A stretch of 64,000 nucleotides of DNA from Planctomycetota bacterium (GTDB taxonomy: Bacteria > Planctomycetota > UBA8742 > UBA2392), in contig JAGQRH010000007.1 of the NCBI GenBank assembly GCA_020425605.1, positions 1 through 64,000 of the forward strand, read 5' to 3'. Both the position numbers and the translations under genes were made by a program. Under the pieces are notes generated by a model. It saw only the letters and a program-made list of their open reading frames with translations. It did not search any database and was not told the origin of the DNA. Position 1 is the first letter of the stretch, and each line of letters starts with the position of its first letter. Below, piece by piece: positions 51,536 through 61,165 of the stretch.

Positions 51536-52594
51536 TTATGCGTTCGCCGGCTGTGCCGACGCCGCGTGAATTGCAATCTGTTGGGCTACCTTGTGGCTGG
51601 CCGCGCGCAGGGCTGTAGATGCAGGATCCTGCGGCTCGGCTTTCAGCAACGGAGTGCCTCCGTCGCCTGCTTCAACGACTTTTACTGTCAGCGGAATTCC
51701 GCCGAAGAAGGTGATTCCATACTTCTCGGCCGCGCGCGCACCGGCGCCGTGGCCGAAGATGTCAGTCTTTTCGCCGCAGTGGCCGCACACAAAGCCGCTC
51801 ATGTTTTCGATTACGCCGAGCACCTGGATGTTCACGGTCCCGAACATGCCGATGGCGCGCTGCACGTCCGCAAGCGCAACATCCTGCGGGGTTGTCACGA
51901 TTACAGACACACCCTGCGGCACCATGCGGCTGAGCGATAGCTGCACGTCGCCCGTGCCGGGCGGCATATCAACGACCAGATAGTCGAGCTCGCCCCACTC
52001 CACCTGACCGAGAAACTGGCGAAGCGCAGAATCCAGCATCGGGCCGCGCCAGATAACCGGCTGTCCCTCTTCCAGCAGAAAGCCCATCGACATCAGCTTC
52101 AGCCCGAACTTCTCGTGCGGCGTGATGCGCTTGTCCTCGCTGGCGGCCGGCTGGTGATGAATGCCGAACATCGTCGGCATGCTGGGGCCGTATATGTCGC
52201 CGTCGAGCAGACCGACGCTGGCGCCGGACTCAGCGAGTGCGATGGCGAGGTTCGCTGCCACGGTGCTCTTGCCAACGCCGCCCTTGCCACTGGCGACGAA
52301 GACCACGTTGCGCACGCCGGGAATCAGGTCGCTGGCGGTCTGCATGCGGCTGGTGTCCGCACTGAAATTGACCTTCACGTCCTTGGCGCCCAGCTTGACG
52401 AGGGCGGCCTTCACTTCGCCGCTGATCTGGTCTTTGAGCGGGCAGGCCGGGGTGGTCAGCTGGACGGTCAGCTCAACGTTCGCGCCCTCGGACTTGATCG
52501 CCTTGATCATGCCGAGCTCAACCAGGTCCTGTTTCAGGTCCGGGTCCTGCACGCCCTTGAGGGCCGCCTTGATGTCGTCTTCGGTCCAGCTCAT
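51536..52594 (-). CDS. Mrp/ApbC/NBP35-family iron-sulfur carrier ATPase
   Basis: A 352-residue P-loop ATPase that carries or transfers Fe-S clusters. An N-terminal MIP18-like domain (DIKAALKGVQDPDLKQDLVELGMIKAI) is followed by the deviant Walker A VFVASGKGGVGKSTVAANLA, LLDGDIYGPS, VDMPPGTGDVQLSL, and the C-terminal cluster motif CGHCGEKTDIFG (CxxC). GGAG precedes the ATG at 52594; the frame is open to 52660 but without similarity. It heads a five-gene operon of bacilliredoxin, two small paralogs and the SRAP protein. Confidence 0.93.
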   Translation of the reverse strand: MSWTEDDIKAALKGVQDPDLKQDLVELGMIKAIKSEGANVELTVQLTTPACPLKDQISGEVKAALVKLGAKDVKVNFSADTSRMQTASDLIPGVRNVVFVASGKGGVGKSTVAANLAIALAESGASVGLLDGDIYGPSMPTMFGIHHQPAASEDKRITPHEKFGLKLMSMGFLLEEGQPVIWRGPMLDSALRQFLGQVEWGELDYLVVDMPPGTGDVQLSLSRMVPQGVSVIVTTPQDVALADVQRAIGMFGTVNIQVLGVIENMSGFVCGHCGEKTDIFGHGAGARAAEKYGITFFGGIPLTVKVVEAGDGGTPLLKAEPQDPASTALRAASHKVAQQIAIHAASAQPANA

Positions 52595-52719
52595 GAAGCT
52601 CCGCTCTAGCGCGCCATCCCTACTCGTCCAGAGACTAGATTGCGGACCATTTTTGTCCACTATAGGCCATCTCGTTCAGCCGGGCGCCCGAATCTGCCGA
52701 TGATTTGCGGGGTTCGCGC

Positions 52720-55407
52720 ATGTTCGAGAGCAAGGTCAACTACATAACGGCCGGGATGGCCCTGGTGTTCCTGCTGCTGCTGGGGCGCTTTGCCTACATG
52801 CAGGTGGTGAACCACGAGTACTACGAAGACCTCGCAACCGACATGCGTACCAGCATCACCCTGCTGGAGCCCCAGCGTGCCGACATAGTCCTGAAGGACG
52901 GCACGGTCGTCGCACACACTGAAAGCGTCTGGGACATCTTCCTCGACTACCAGAAGTTCGCCGATCCTCGCAGCATGCTGCAGCGCGCACACGCCTCGCC
53001 CAGCCGCTACGATGCGGCCGAGGTTGAGGACTTCCTGACGAACCGCCTGAAACCGGTCCAGGAAGCCAGTCTTGCCGGACCGAGCGGGCGACGCCGGTTT
53101 TTCCTGTATTGGCAGCTTCGAAAAGACCCCGCGGCCCGGCACGACCTGGACGTTTGCGCCCAGCGACTTTGCCTCGTCACGGGCCTTACGCGCGGAGAGC
53201 TTGACCTGAAACTGAGCCAGCTCGAGGTCGAGGTGGATACGCTGGTCAGGGAAATGGGCGATCCGCTCACCGCGGACAGCCGCGACGTCAGCGTCGCCTG
53301 GCTGCGCTCCGAGCCCAGCCTTCACGACACCGAGTACTGGGAGCGTATCCGTCGCTTCCCCAAGAGCCTGCATTTCGCGCCCGTGCTGGCGGCACGGCTG
53401 GACTGGCTCGAAAAGGAAGCGGGCTATCTCGAAGGATTGCTGGACGCCGCCGACGAGGACCCCAAGCGGCTGCGCGACCTCTGCTATCAGGCCATGCAGA
53501 CCTGCAGGGACAAGGCGGACTCCATGAGCCTTGAGACGGATGCCGGCGACCTGACGCTATCGCAGGCGCAGGACATCCTGATCGAAGAGCATGCGGCCTG
53601 GCAGCGGCTCGCTGACGTATGCGAAGAAGGCGTGCGTGGAAACACCAGCGCCGTAGCAGAGCGCTACCTCAGCCTGACACAGGACAAAGGGCAGATCGAG
53701 CAGACCCGCAACCGCCTCGACAACCTGCAGCGGCACACAATCGACCGATACATTGACGACTGGCAGAAGCGCTGGCAGCACTACGAATTTGATGAATCGC
53801 CGCTGCTGCTTGTGCGCGACGCACCGCGCGACGTCGTGGAGCTGCTGAAGGTAAATTCCGACCTTCTGCCCGGTGTGGTTTGTGTACGGCGGGCATCACG
53901 CAAGTACAGCTACTCTCGCGAACTGGCGCATGTGATCGGTGGCGTCGGGCTGCCCGACCCGGCGATGCTTGAGCGCGTGCTGGCCCGGCCGGAATTCGGC
54001 GAAGGACTGGACGACTTCATTGACGAGTGGTTCGACGGCGACCGCAGCAAGTTCGTCGAGCGCTTTGACGGCGTGGTCGCGCACCAGGTCGTCGGCACTG
54101 GTGGAATCGAGCGGGTTTACGACGAACGCCTGAGCGGATTGTACGGCGGCCGAGTCAGCATGCGTGACGCAGCCGGGCGCATCCGCAGCATCGAGTTCGA
54201 GAAAGCGCCCATTCACCGCGAGGCGCTGACCCTGACGCTGGATATCGAGTTGCAGCGGGACATCCAGCAGAACGTCAAGAAGTGGGAGCCAATGCTCGCA
54301 GGCATCGCGCAGGCCAAGTCCACCCGGATGCTGCTGCGCGGCCAGACCGACTATGACCGCTGGCAGCGCTACAAGTGGACCATGCGAGGCGCGGCCGTGG
54401 TGCTGGACGTAAAGACCGGTGCGATCCTCGCGATGGTCAGCTTTCCCGACTATGACCCGGACCGCCTGATAGGCCGTTCGCCCGAAGACCGCGCCTACCA
54501 GCGTCAGTTCAAGCTGGAGCAGGAAGTCGAAGGCAAGAAGGGCTACCCCTGGTGGAACCAGAAGGCCCGCATGTTCAACCGCGCCACGCAGGGCCGCTAC
54601 GCGCCGGGCAGCACGTTCAAGGCGCTGACATCCGTCGCGCTGCTTGAGAGCGGCACGATCAACGCCGACAGTCGCTATGACGAGCAATCGAACGACATCT
54701 ACTACAACGGGAAGAAAATCGGCCGTACCGGCCACCCGGCCGGCGCAAACGTCAACGTCGTGTCGGCACTGGAACACAGCGCCAACGGCTTCTTTTACTA
54801 CTTCTCGCAGGAGTTCGCCGACACGCCTCAGGACGGCTGGGACGTGCTGAAAGACTACGCTGAGCAGTTCGGCGTCGGTCAGCCGATGGGCGGAGACTTG
54901 TACGGTGCCAAACGCGGCAACCTGCCGGACAGCGACCGGGTGTGGGCACAGAACCTGGCCATGCTCGCGATCGGGCAGGGACGCATGGAAGCCACGCCGC
55001 TTGAGATGGCGCGGGTATACGCATGCGTCGCCAACCGCGGCACGCTGGTCGTGCCGCACCTGACCGAGGAGTGCATCTACTACCCGCAGCAGTTGGATGT
55101 TGGCGATGAAACGTGGGACCTGGTGCACGAAGGCCTGCGCGACGTCGTTTTCGGTCAGTACGGCACCGCCAACGACTACCCCGTACTCAAGCGCATCCGG
55201 TGCGCCGGCAAGACCGGCACGGCGGAGAACGGCAAGGGCATCCCCGACCATTCCTGGTTTGCCGGGTTCGCACCATATGACGATCCCAAGGTCGCGTTCG
55301 TAATCCTGGCCGCCAACAGCGACCTCTTCGGTGCGGAAGTCTCGCCCGTAATCGGGGAGTGCATTGAACGCTACCTCAAGCGCACGGGCGTCCTTGAGGA
55401 CAAGTAG
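52720..55407 (+). CDS. penicillin-binding protein 2-type transpeptidase with large N-terminal insert
   Basis: A class B PBP that crosslinks peptidoglycan, inner membrane, periplasmic. One membrane helix near residue 15-30, then the dimerisation region, then the transpeptidase domain: SxxK as Ser631-Thr-Phe-Lys634 in PGSTFKA, SxN as Ser687-Ala-Asn, and KTG at 831-833 (CAGKTGTAEN). The 895 residues exceed the usual ~600-650: about 250-300 extra residues, helical and charged (DLDVCAQRLCLVTGLTRGELDLKL to LDNLQRHTIDRYIDDWQKRW), lie between the N-terminal segment and the dimerisation domain. I start at ATG 52720 (GGGG upstream) rather than TTG 52705. Confidence 0.88.
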   Translation: MFESKVNYITAGMALVFLLLLGRFAYMQVVNHEYYEDLATDMRTSITLLEPQRADIVLKDGTVVAHTESVWDIFLDYQKFADPRSMLQRAHASPSRYDAAEVEDFLTNRLKPVQEASLAGPSGRRRFFLYWQLRKDPAARHDLDVCAQRLCLVTGLTRGELDLKLSQLEVEVDTLVREMGDPLTADSRDVSVAWLRSEPSLHDTEYWERIRRFPKSLHFAPVLAARLDWLEKEAGYLEGLLDAADEDPKRLRDLCYQAMQTCRDKADSMSLETDAGDLTLSQAQDILIEEHAAWQRLADVCEEGVRGNTSAVAERYLSLTQDKGQIEQTRNRLDNLQRHTIDRYIDDWQKRWQHYEFDESPLLLVRDAPRDVVELLKVNSDLLPGVVCVRRASRKYSYSRELAHVIGGVGLPDPAMLERVLARPEFGEGLDDFIDEWFDGDRSKFVERFDGVVAHQVVGTGGIERVYDERLSGLYGGRVSMRDAAGRIRSIEFEKAPIHREALTLTLDIELQRDIQQNVKKWEPMLAGIAQAKSTRMLLRGQTDYDRWQRYKWTMRGAAVVLDVKTGAILAMVSFPDYDPDRLIGRSPEDRAYQRQFKLEQEVEGKKGYPWWNQKARMFNRATQGRYAPGSTFKALTSVALLESGTINADSRYDEQSNDIYYNGKKIGRTGHPAGANVNVVSALEHSANGFFYYFSQEFADTPQDGWDVLKDYAEQFGVGQPMGGDLYGAKRGNLPDSDRVWAQNLAMLAIGQGRMEATPLEMARVYACVANRGTLVVPHLTEECIYYPQQLDVGDETWDLVHEGLRDVVFGQYGTANDYPVLKRIRCAGKTGTAENGKGIPDHSWFAGFAPYDDPKVAFVILAANSDLFGAEVSPVIGECIERYLKRTGVLEDK

Positions 55408-55444
55408 GCGCTCTCAGCGTATCGACGCGCGAAGCCGTCCACGC

Positions 55445-55450
55445 TAACTT
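55445..55450 (+). promoter_or_regulatory. -10-like hexamer TAACTT of the epimerase gene
   Basis: TAACTT, then cccgcc (six bases), then ATG at 55457, so the predicted transcript begins with the start codon. TCGACG 17 bases further up could be a weak -35. Confidence 0.5.
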
Positions 55451-55456
55451 CCCGCC

Positions 55457-56458
55457 ATGCGATCACTGGTTACTGGCGCGACGGGCTTTATTGGCAGCCA
55501 CGTTGCAGAAATCCTGAAAGCGCGCGGGCACACCGTGCGGCTGCTGGTGCGCAATGAGAAGCGCCTGTTTCCTGAACTGCGCGAGGGCTACGACATCGTC
55601 AAAGGCGACGTCACCCAGTCGCCGGCGGATCTGGCCAAGGCCGTCAGCGACGTCGACTACATCTTCCACGTCGCCGGATTGCTCAAGGGCCGCACACAGG
55701 CCGACTTCAACAAGGTGAACGCCTACGGCACGCGCAACCTGCTGCAGGCGATCAAGGCCGTCGACAAGGCCGAAGTCATGCGCTTCGTGCTGTGCAGCAG
55801 CCTGGCCGCTGTGGGGCCGTGTGAGGACAGCCGCCACGTGATCGACGAAGAATCACTCCCCCACCCGATCACGTACTACGGCCGCAGCAAACTGCTGGGC
55901 GAAAAGTTCGCGCGCGAGTTCATGAAGGAATTCCCGATCACCATCATTCGGCCGCCAGCAGTCTACGGGCCGCGCGACACGGGAATCCTGGAGTTCTTCA
56001 AGTGGATGGCGAAGGGCTACAGCCTGCAGTTCGGCAGCGATGAGCGCGTGTTCAGCATGATCCACGGGCGTGACCTTGCACGCGGGCTGGTGGAAGCGGC
56101 GATGCACGAGAGCACGACCGGTGAAACATTCTTCCTGACCGACCCCGAGCCGTACCACCTTGCGTGGACGATGGAGCTGGTGCGCTCGATCCTGAAGCCG
56201 AGCAAGAACAAGATCATGAGCCCACCGGTCTGGATCGCGAAGTCGTATGCGCGCTTCCTCGACATCATGCAGTTCATCACGCGCCGGCCCCTGCTGCCCA
56301 ACAGCGACAAGATGCGCGAGCTGATGCCCCTCTACTGGGTCTGCAGCGGGCAGAAGGCCAAGGACACCTTCGGCTTCGTGCCCGAGATTGACCCGCGCGC
56401 AGGCATGCAGGAGACAGCCGACTGGTACATCAAGCAGGGCTGGATCAAGGTCCGCTAG
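55457..56458 (+). CDS. NAD-dependent epimerase/dehydratase (extended SDR)
   Basis: A 333-residue extended short-chain dehydrogenase. SLVTGATGFIGSHVAEILK is the GxxGxxG NAD motif; DYIFHVAGLLKG, CSSLAAVGP, the catalytic YYGRSKLLGEKFA (YxxxK) and IRPPAVYGPRDTGIL follow. It most resembles sterol/hopanoid-associated epimerases or 3-beta-hydroxysteroid-dehydrogenase-like proteins, with specificity unknown. TAACTT six bases before ATG suggests a leaderless start. It ends in a CTAG shared with the convergent radical SAM gene. Confidence 0.88.
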   Translation: MRSLVTGATGFIGSHVAEILKARGHTVRLLVRNEKRLFPELREGYDIVKGDVTQSPADLAKAVSDVDYIFHVAGLLKGRTQADFNKVNAYGTRNLLQAIKAVDKAEVMRFVLCSSLAAVGPCEDSRHVIDEESLPHPITYYGRSKLLGEKFAREFMKEFPITIIRPPAVYGPRDTGILEFFKWMAKGYSLQFGSDERVFSMIHGRDLARGLVEAAMHESTTGETFFLTDPEPYHLAWTMELVRSILKPSKNKIMSPPVWIAKSYARFLDIMQFITRRPLLPNSDKMRELMPLYWVCSGQKAKDTFGFVPEIDPRAGMQETADWYIKQGWIKVR

Positions 56459-57552
56459 GCTGCGAAATCTGACAAGCGCACTGGCTGGCGCTTCGCGCCC
56501 CAGTTGCCGGGTTTGGCCTCGAACACGCCGGCGCATGCGGTTCCGCACTTGGGGCACTTGCCGTCTGTTAAATTCCACTTCAACAGGTTGTACCAGTCCC
56601 GCACGATCAGCGGCTCGTGGCAACTGTGGCAGAAGGTTGTGTCGCCTTCGGTGTCGTGGACGTTGCCGGTGTAGGCGTAGCGCACGCCCGCTTCCATGGC
56701 GATCTTGCGGGCGCGGCTGAGTGTGCTTGCCGGTGTGCTGGAGATGTCGGTCATCTTGAAGTCGGGGTGGAAGGCCGAAAAGTGCATCGGCGTGTCCGGC
56801 CCCAGCTCCCGCACGAACCACTCGCACATCCGCTTGAGTTCATCGTCGCTGTCGTTCTTGCCGGGGATCAGCAGGGTGGTGGTTTCGAGCCAGGTCTTGG
56901 TCTCATGCTTGATGTACTTCAAGGTCTCGAGCACGGGCTCAAGCATACCGATGCAGACCTTCTGGTAGAATTCCTCGGTAAAGCCTTTCAGGTCCACGTT
57001 GGCCGCGTCCATGTACTTGTAGAATTCTTTGCGGGCATCAGCGCACTGGTAGCCCGCAGTCACCGCGACGGTCTTGATCCCGCGCTCGTGGCAGGCCTTG
57101 GCTACGTCGATCGCGTACTCGTGGAAGATCACCGGGTCATTGTAGGTAAACGCAACGCTGCGGCAGCCAAGCTCTTCGGCCGCTCGGGCTATCGTTTCCG
57201 GCTTCGCCTGGTCGGTCAGTGTGTGTGTCTCGCGGCTCTTGCTGATGTCCCAGTTCTGGCAGAAACGGCAGCCCAGGTTGCAGCCGGCCGTGCCGAAGCT
57301 CAGGATCGGCGTGCCGGGCAGGAAGTGATTGAGCGGCTTCTTCTCGACCGGGTCGATGCAGTAGCCGCTGCTACGGCCCCAGGTTGTCAGCACAATCTCG
57401 TCGGCCTGGTTGGCGCGCACGAAGCAGAAGCCGCGCTGGCCTTCGCGCAGCTTGCACTCGCGCGGGCAGATATCGCACTGCACCCGGCCGTCGGGCAGCT
57501 TGTGCCAGAAGTTGGTCTTTACCGTGTAGCGCGGGTCAAATGTCTCGGTCAT
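56455..57552 (-). CDS. AmmeMemoRadiSam-system radical SAM enzyme (PflA-like)
   Basis: A 365-residue radical SAM protein. An N-terminal cysteine-rich part (CDICPRECKLREGQRGFCFV) precedes the cluster motif CNLGCRFCQNWDIS (CxxxCxxC). The AdoMet and substrate barrel follow (GCRSVAFTYNDPVIFHEYA, HFSAFHPDFKM), and a C-terminal zinc-ribbon-like segment (CHSCHEPLIVRDWY ... CPKCGTACAG). This matches the AmmeMemoRadiSam radical SAM family (formerly pflA-like), whose genome partners AMMECR1 and Memo are not in this window. The target is unknown. It ends in a CTAG shared with the epimerase. Confidence 0.88.
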   Translation of the reverse strand: MTETFDPRYTVKTNFWHKLPDGRVQCDICPRECKLREGQRGFCFVRANQADEIVLTTWGRSSGYCIDPVEKKPLNHFLPGTPILSFGTAGCNLGCRFCQNWDISKSRETHTLTDQAKPETIARAAEELGCRSVAFTYNDPVIFHEYAIDVAKACHERGIKTVAVTAGYQCADARKEFYKYMDAANVDLKGFTEEFYQKVCIGMLEPVLETLKYIKHETKTWLETTTLLIPGKNDSDDELKRMCEWFVRELGPDTPMHFSAFHPDFKMTDISSTPASTLSRARKIAMEAGVRYAYTGNVHDTEGDTTFCHSCHEPLIVRDWYNLLKWNLTDGKCPKCGTACAGVFEAKPGNWGAKRQPVRLSDFAA

Positions 57553-57591
57553 GGCAGCGCACCCGTGGCCATCTTACCAATTCGGGCACAC

Positions 57592-58782
57592 CTAGTTCTG
57601 GAAGATAGGCAGGTATCCGCGCGGGATGCTGAGTATCAGGCATGCCATCGCGGTAGCGAACGCGTTCTTGTCCGGATCGAAGCCACCGATCTCGTCGGTC
57701 CACGCACCGTTCGGGTGTTGCAGGCGCATGAAATGCTCGCGGTTCTTCTTGTTCCACTCTTCCCAGGTGCGCTTGCTTACGAACTGATACTGGTACATTG
57801 CCTGGGCCGCGTAGTAGTGGCCGTACCAGAACCCGTAGTCGCAAACACGCGTGCCAGGCACCATCCAGCTCGCCACGCGGTCGGGGCGAGCGGCGAGCAG
57901 GTAGCTGATGCTCTTGTTCAGGTCCAGCTTGATGGTCTGGCCGCTTGGCCCGATGTACGTATGTGTGTCGTACTCGCCGAGACTCTGCAACGCGACGACA
58001 CCGGCCGCAGTCAGGGCGAAGGTGCTTCGGTCGTCCCAGTCGATCTGGTACTTGAAGCTGCCGGGGCTCGCGTAGGTGTTGTAGCTCTTGCGGACGTAGT
58101 CCTTGGCATCCTCAATTGACTTCTTGGGCACCAGCACGCCGACATTGCTCGCCGCGCGCAGGGCCTGCAGCTGGCAGACGCAGATCGACATGTCGCTGTC
58201 GGCCTGGTTCGGCACGTAGCGCCAGGAGCCCTGTCGGTTCTGCGACTCGACGATAAAGCGAATGGCGTTCCGCAGATTGCTCAGCACGACCGGGTCGCGC
58301 GTCTGGCCGTAAACCTCCGCCAGGAACATGCTGCAGAACGCATGGCTGTACATGCGGGTGCCGTAGTTGCTGATCCAGCCGGTGTCGCGGTCGATGTTCG
58401 ACAGCACGAACGCCAATCCCTTGGAAACGTTAATATGGAACTCGCCGCGGTCAGGTGTGTGGCCGGCAGCCATGAACGCCATGCAGCAGATTGCAGTCAC
58501 GCCGAGATGCGGCTTGCCAATGCCGTCAATGTTGCGTTGGTAGCTGTTGCCGAGCTTGTTACCGACGTCGTTGCTCCAGCTTCCGTCGTTGTTCTGGATG
58601 CTGGCGAGATGCTTCAGGCCCTTGTCGACGACCTTCTGGACTTCAAGGTCTTGCGGCGTCGGCTTGGGATCGCGGACTTCTTCTTCACCTCGGGGGGGGC
58701 CGAATTCAGGCGAATCCTGGGCGACTACTCCGGCCAGACACGCTGTGACCAGCAGCAAAGCTGCGAATATGATACGGGTCAT
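57592..58782 (-). CDS. secreted prenyltransferase/squalene-cyclase-fold (alpha-alpha toroid) protein
   Basis: A 396-residue exported protein with signal peptide MTRIIFAALLLVTACLAGVVA. The rest is an alpha/alpha toroid of repeated helices with QW-like motifs: HLASIQNNDGSWSND, YVPNQADSDMSICVCQLQALRAA and HFMRLQHPNGAWTDEIGG. The squalene-cyclase DXDD acid motif is absent, replaced by DSDMS. It may bind a polysaccharide or prenyl lipid in the periplasm rather than cyclise terpenes; similar secreted toroid proteins are common in planctomycetes. GGGAGG lies ten bases before ATG. Confidence 0.8.
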   Translation of the reverse strand: MTRIIFAALLLVTACLAGVVAQDSPEFGPPRGEEEVRDPKPTPQDLEVQKVVDKGLKHLASIQNNDGSWSNDVGNKLGNSYQRNIDGIGKPHLGVTAICCMAFMAAGHTPDRGEFHINVSKGLAFVLSNIDRDTGWISNYGTRMYSHAFCSMFLAEVYGQTRDPVVLSNLRNAIRFIVESQNRQGSWRYVPNQADSDMSICVCQLQALRAASNVGVLVPKKSIEDAKDYVRKSYNTYASPGSFKYQIDWDDRSTFALTAAGVVALQSLGEYDTHTYIGPSGQTIKLDLNKSISYLLAARPDRVASWMVPGTRVCDYGFWYGHYYAAQAMYQYQFVSKRTWEEWNKKNREHFMRLQHPNGAWTDEIGGFDPDKNAFATAMACLILSIPRGYLPIFQN

Positions 58783-58885
58783 CCGGCGAAACCTCCCAAG
58801 GGGTACTGCGGGCATCCACACAGTATACGAACGAGCCCCCGTTTTGGTTACCACAACCCGGGTAGAACGCTCTCCCGACGCGCGG

Positions 58886-58891
58886 TATTCT
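58886..58891 (+). promoter_or_regulatory. -10-like hexamer TATTCT of the uvrD/pcrA gene
   Basis: TATTCT, then cggcct (six bases), then ATG at 58898, with no ribosome site. This is one of the clearest leaderless-type starts here. Confidence 0.5.
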
Positions 58892-58897
58892 CGGCCT

Positions 58898-61165
58898 ATG
58901 GACCTTCTGGAAAAGCTCAATCCCGAACAACGCGAGGCCGTCTCCACCATTTCGGGACCGCTATTGGTTGTCGCCGGGCCGGGCTCGGGCAAGACCCGAG
59001 TCATCACGACCCGCATTGCCTACATGCTCGCACACGGTGTTGCAGCCTGGAACATCCTGGCCATGACCTTCACCAACAAGGCCGCGACGGAAATGCGCCG
59101 ACGCGTCGAGCAGTTCTACCCGGTGAAGGACCTGCAGATCAGCACCTTCCACAGCTTCGGCGCCTGGCTGATGCGCCGCGAGGCCGACCATCTCGGCTAC
59201 AATCGTGACTTCAGCATCTACGATACCGATGACCGAGACAGCCTCGTCCGGCGCATCATGAAAGAGCTGAAGATCGACAGCGCGTTCATCAGCGGCAGCG
59301 CGGCGGGCTACGCGATCAGCGACGCCAAGAACCGCGGCATCGACCCGCCCACATACAAGGCCGGCGCCTACGACGTGCAGTCGAAGAGCGTGGCGGCGAT
59401 CTTTGAGCGCTACGAAGAGGCGCTCAAGGAAGCCCAGGCGATGGACTTCGACGACCTGCTGGTGAAGCCCCTGAAATTGTTCACCGAGCACAAGGAAGTG
59501 CTTGAGAAGTACCGCAAGCGCTTCACGCACATCATGATCGACGAGTACCAGGACACCAACAGCATCCAGTACCGAGTGTCGCGCCTGCTGGCGCAGGAGA
59601 GCAAGAACCTCTGCGTCACCGGCGACCCAGACCAGAGCATCTATTCCTGGCGCGGCGCGGACATAAAGAACATCCTGAACTTCGAGCGCGACTTCCCGGA
59701 TACCAAGGTCGTCATCCTCGGCCAGAACTACCGCAGCACGCGCAACATCGTGCGCGCGGCTGACGCGCTGGTGCGCCACAACGTAGCCCGCAAGGACAAG
59801 CACCTCACGACCGACAACGACGAAGGCTCGCGGATCACGGTACTCAAGTGCCAGACCGAGACGCACGAGGCCCGCGCCGTCACTGCCCGGATCGAGAGTC
59901 TGCATCTGGAGAACAACGTCGGCTACGGCGACGTCGCCATCTTCTATCGCACCAACGCCCAGTCACGCGTGCTTGAACAGGCGCTGCGCGAACGCACGAT
60001 CCCGTACCAGCTTGTCGGCACCGTGAGCTTCTATCAGCGCCAGGAAATCAAGGACGTGCTGGCGTACCTGCGGCTGATCCTGAACCCGCGCGATCCTGTC
60101 GCGTTTGCCCGCGCGCTTACGCGCCCCAGCCGCGGCGTCGGTGAAGGCACGATCAACAAGCTGCACGAGGCAGCCATCAAGCACGACGTCAGCCTGCTGG
60201 AAGTCTCGAAGGACCCGAAAGCGTACGGCGTTTCCCGCGTGCCCAAGAAAGCAGTGGCCGCGCTGGGTGACCTGACCGACATGTATGCGCGCATTCTCGC
60301 CGGCAACCTCTACCCGATTGAGGCCGTCATCGAGACGGTGATCGAGGATTCCGGCTACAAGCGCATGCTGGAGACCGACCTCGACCCGCGCTCGGCCGAC
60401 CGCCTCGACAACGTGAATGAGCTGCTGTCCGACGCGCGCAGCAAAGAAGAAGAGAACCCGGAGTTGGACCTGAGCGGCTGGCTGGAGCAGATCGCGCTCG
60501 TCAACGACACCGACCGCCTCGACATCCAGGGCGACGCCGTGAAGCTCATGACCCTGCACAGCGCCAAGGGGCTCGAGTTCCCGGCTGTCTTCCTCACGGG
60601 TCTGGAAGACGGCGTGCTCCCCCACGCCCGCAGCATCCAGGGCGACGGCGACCTTGAGGAAGAGCGGCGCCTCGCCTACGTCGGCATAACACGCGCACAG
60701 CAGCACCTGACACTGAGCCTAGCCCGCCACCGCGAAGCCTTCGGCCGCAGTCAGCGCAACCCGCCCAGCCGCTTCCTCACAGAGATCCCGCCGGAGTTGA
60801 CGGTCGTCGACGACCAGGCCGCGACGGCCAGCGGATACGGCACAGAAGACTTCTCGGCCTGGTTCACCGGGCGGGCAGTCAAACCTGTGACTCGCGAGGA
60901 CGACGAGGACGACCCGTTCGATTTCAGCAATGAGCCGGAGATCGAGGACGGGCCCGCCGATCACCTCGCGGTGAAGTCGACGCGCCCGCCCGTATTCGAT
61001 CCGGCCGAGCCCGGCGAGCTGAAGAACGGCGACCGTGTAAGGCACGCCGTGTTCGGCGTCGGCAAGGTGCTGGACATGAGCAACAGCGGCCGAATCAAGG
61101 TTCACTTTCAGGGCTGGGGAGAGAAGAGCCTCGCGCTGGAATACGCGAGGCTCGAGAAACTCTAG
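58898..61165 (+). CDS. UvrD/PcrA-type SF1 DNA helicase
   Basis: A 755-residue superfamily 1A helicase that moves 3' to 5' on DNA in repair and in clearing transcription or recombination intermediates. Motif I AGPGSGKTRVIT; TFTNKAATEM; motif II IDEYQDTN; motif III VTGDPDQSIYSWRGA; motif IV LGQNYRST; motif V LMTLHSAKGLEFPAVF; motif VI EERRLAYVGITRAQ. The C-terminal tail has the PcrA-type Tudor-like fold (GDRVRHAVFGVGKVLDM..KVHFQGWGEKSLALEYA) that contacts RNA polymerase. The gene probably has a leaderless start. It ends in a CTAG shared with the anti-sigma gene. Confidence 0.95.
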   Translation: MDLLEKLNPEQREAVSTISGPLLVVAGPGSGKTRVITTRIAYMLAHGVAAWNILAMTFTNKAATEMRRRVEQFYPVKDLQISTFHSFGAWLMRREADHLGYNRDFSIYDTDDRDSLVRRIMKELKIDSAFISGSAAGYAISDAKNRGIDPPTYKAGAYDVQSKSVAAIFERYEEALKEAQAMDFDDLLVKPLKLFTEHKEVLEKYRKRFTHIMIDEYQDTNSIQYRVSRLLAQESKNLCVTGDPDQSIYSWRGADIKNILNFERDFPDTKVVILGQNYRSTRNIVRAADALVRHNVARKDKHLTTDNDEGSRITVLKCQTETHEARAVTARIESLHLENNVGYGDVAIFYRTNAQSRVLEQALRERTIPYQLVGTVSFYQRQEIKDVLAYLRLILNPRDPVAFARALTRPSRGVGEGTINKLHEAAIKHDVSLLEVSKDPKAYGVSRVPKKAVAALGDLTDMYARILAGNLYPIEAVIETVIEDSGYKRMLETDLDPRSADRLDNVNELLSDARSKEEENPELDLSGWLEQIALVNDTDRLDIQGDAVKLMTLHSAKGLEFPAVFLTGLEDGVLPHARSIQGDGDLEEERRLAYVGITRAQQHLTLSLARHREAFGRSQRNPPSRFLTEIPPELTVVDDQAATASGYGTEDFSAWFTGRAVKPVTREDDEDDPFDFSNEPEIEDGPADHLAVKSTRPPVFDPAEPGELKNGDRVRHAVFGVGKVLDMSNSGRIKVHFQGWGEKSLALEYARLEKL

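Noticed and set aside
56617-58119. A 500-residue protein on the plus strand across the radical SAM and toroid genes
   Set aside because: It spans two well-supported minus-strand genes and their gap; the sequence shows no domain.
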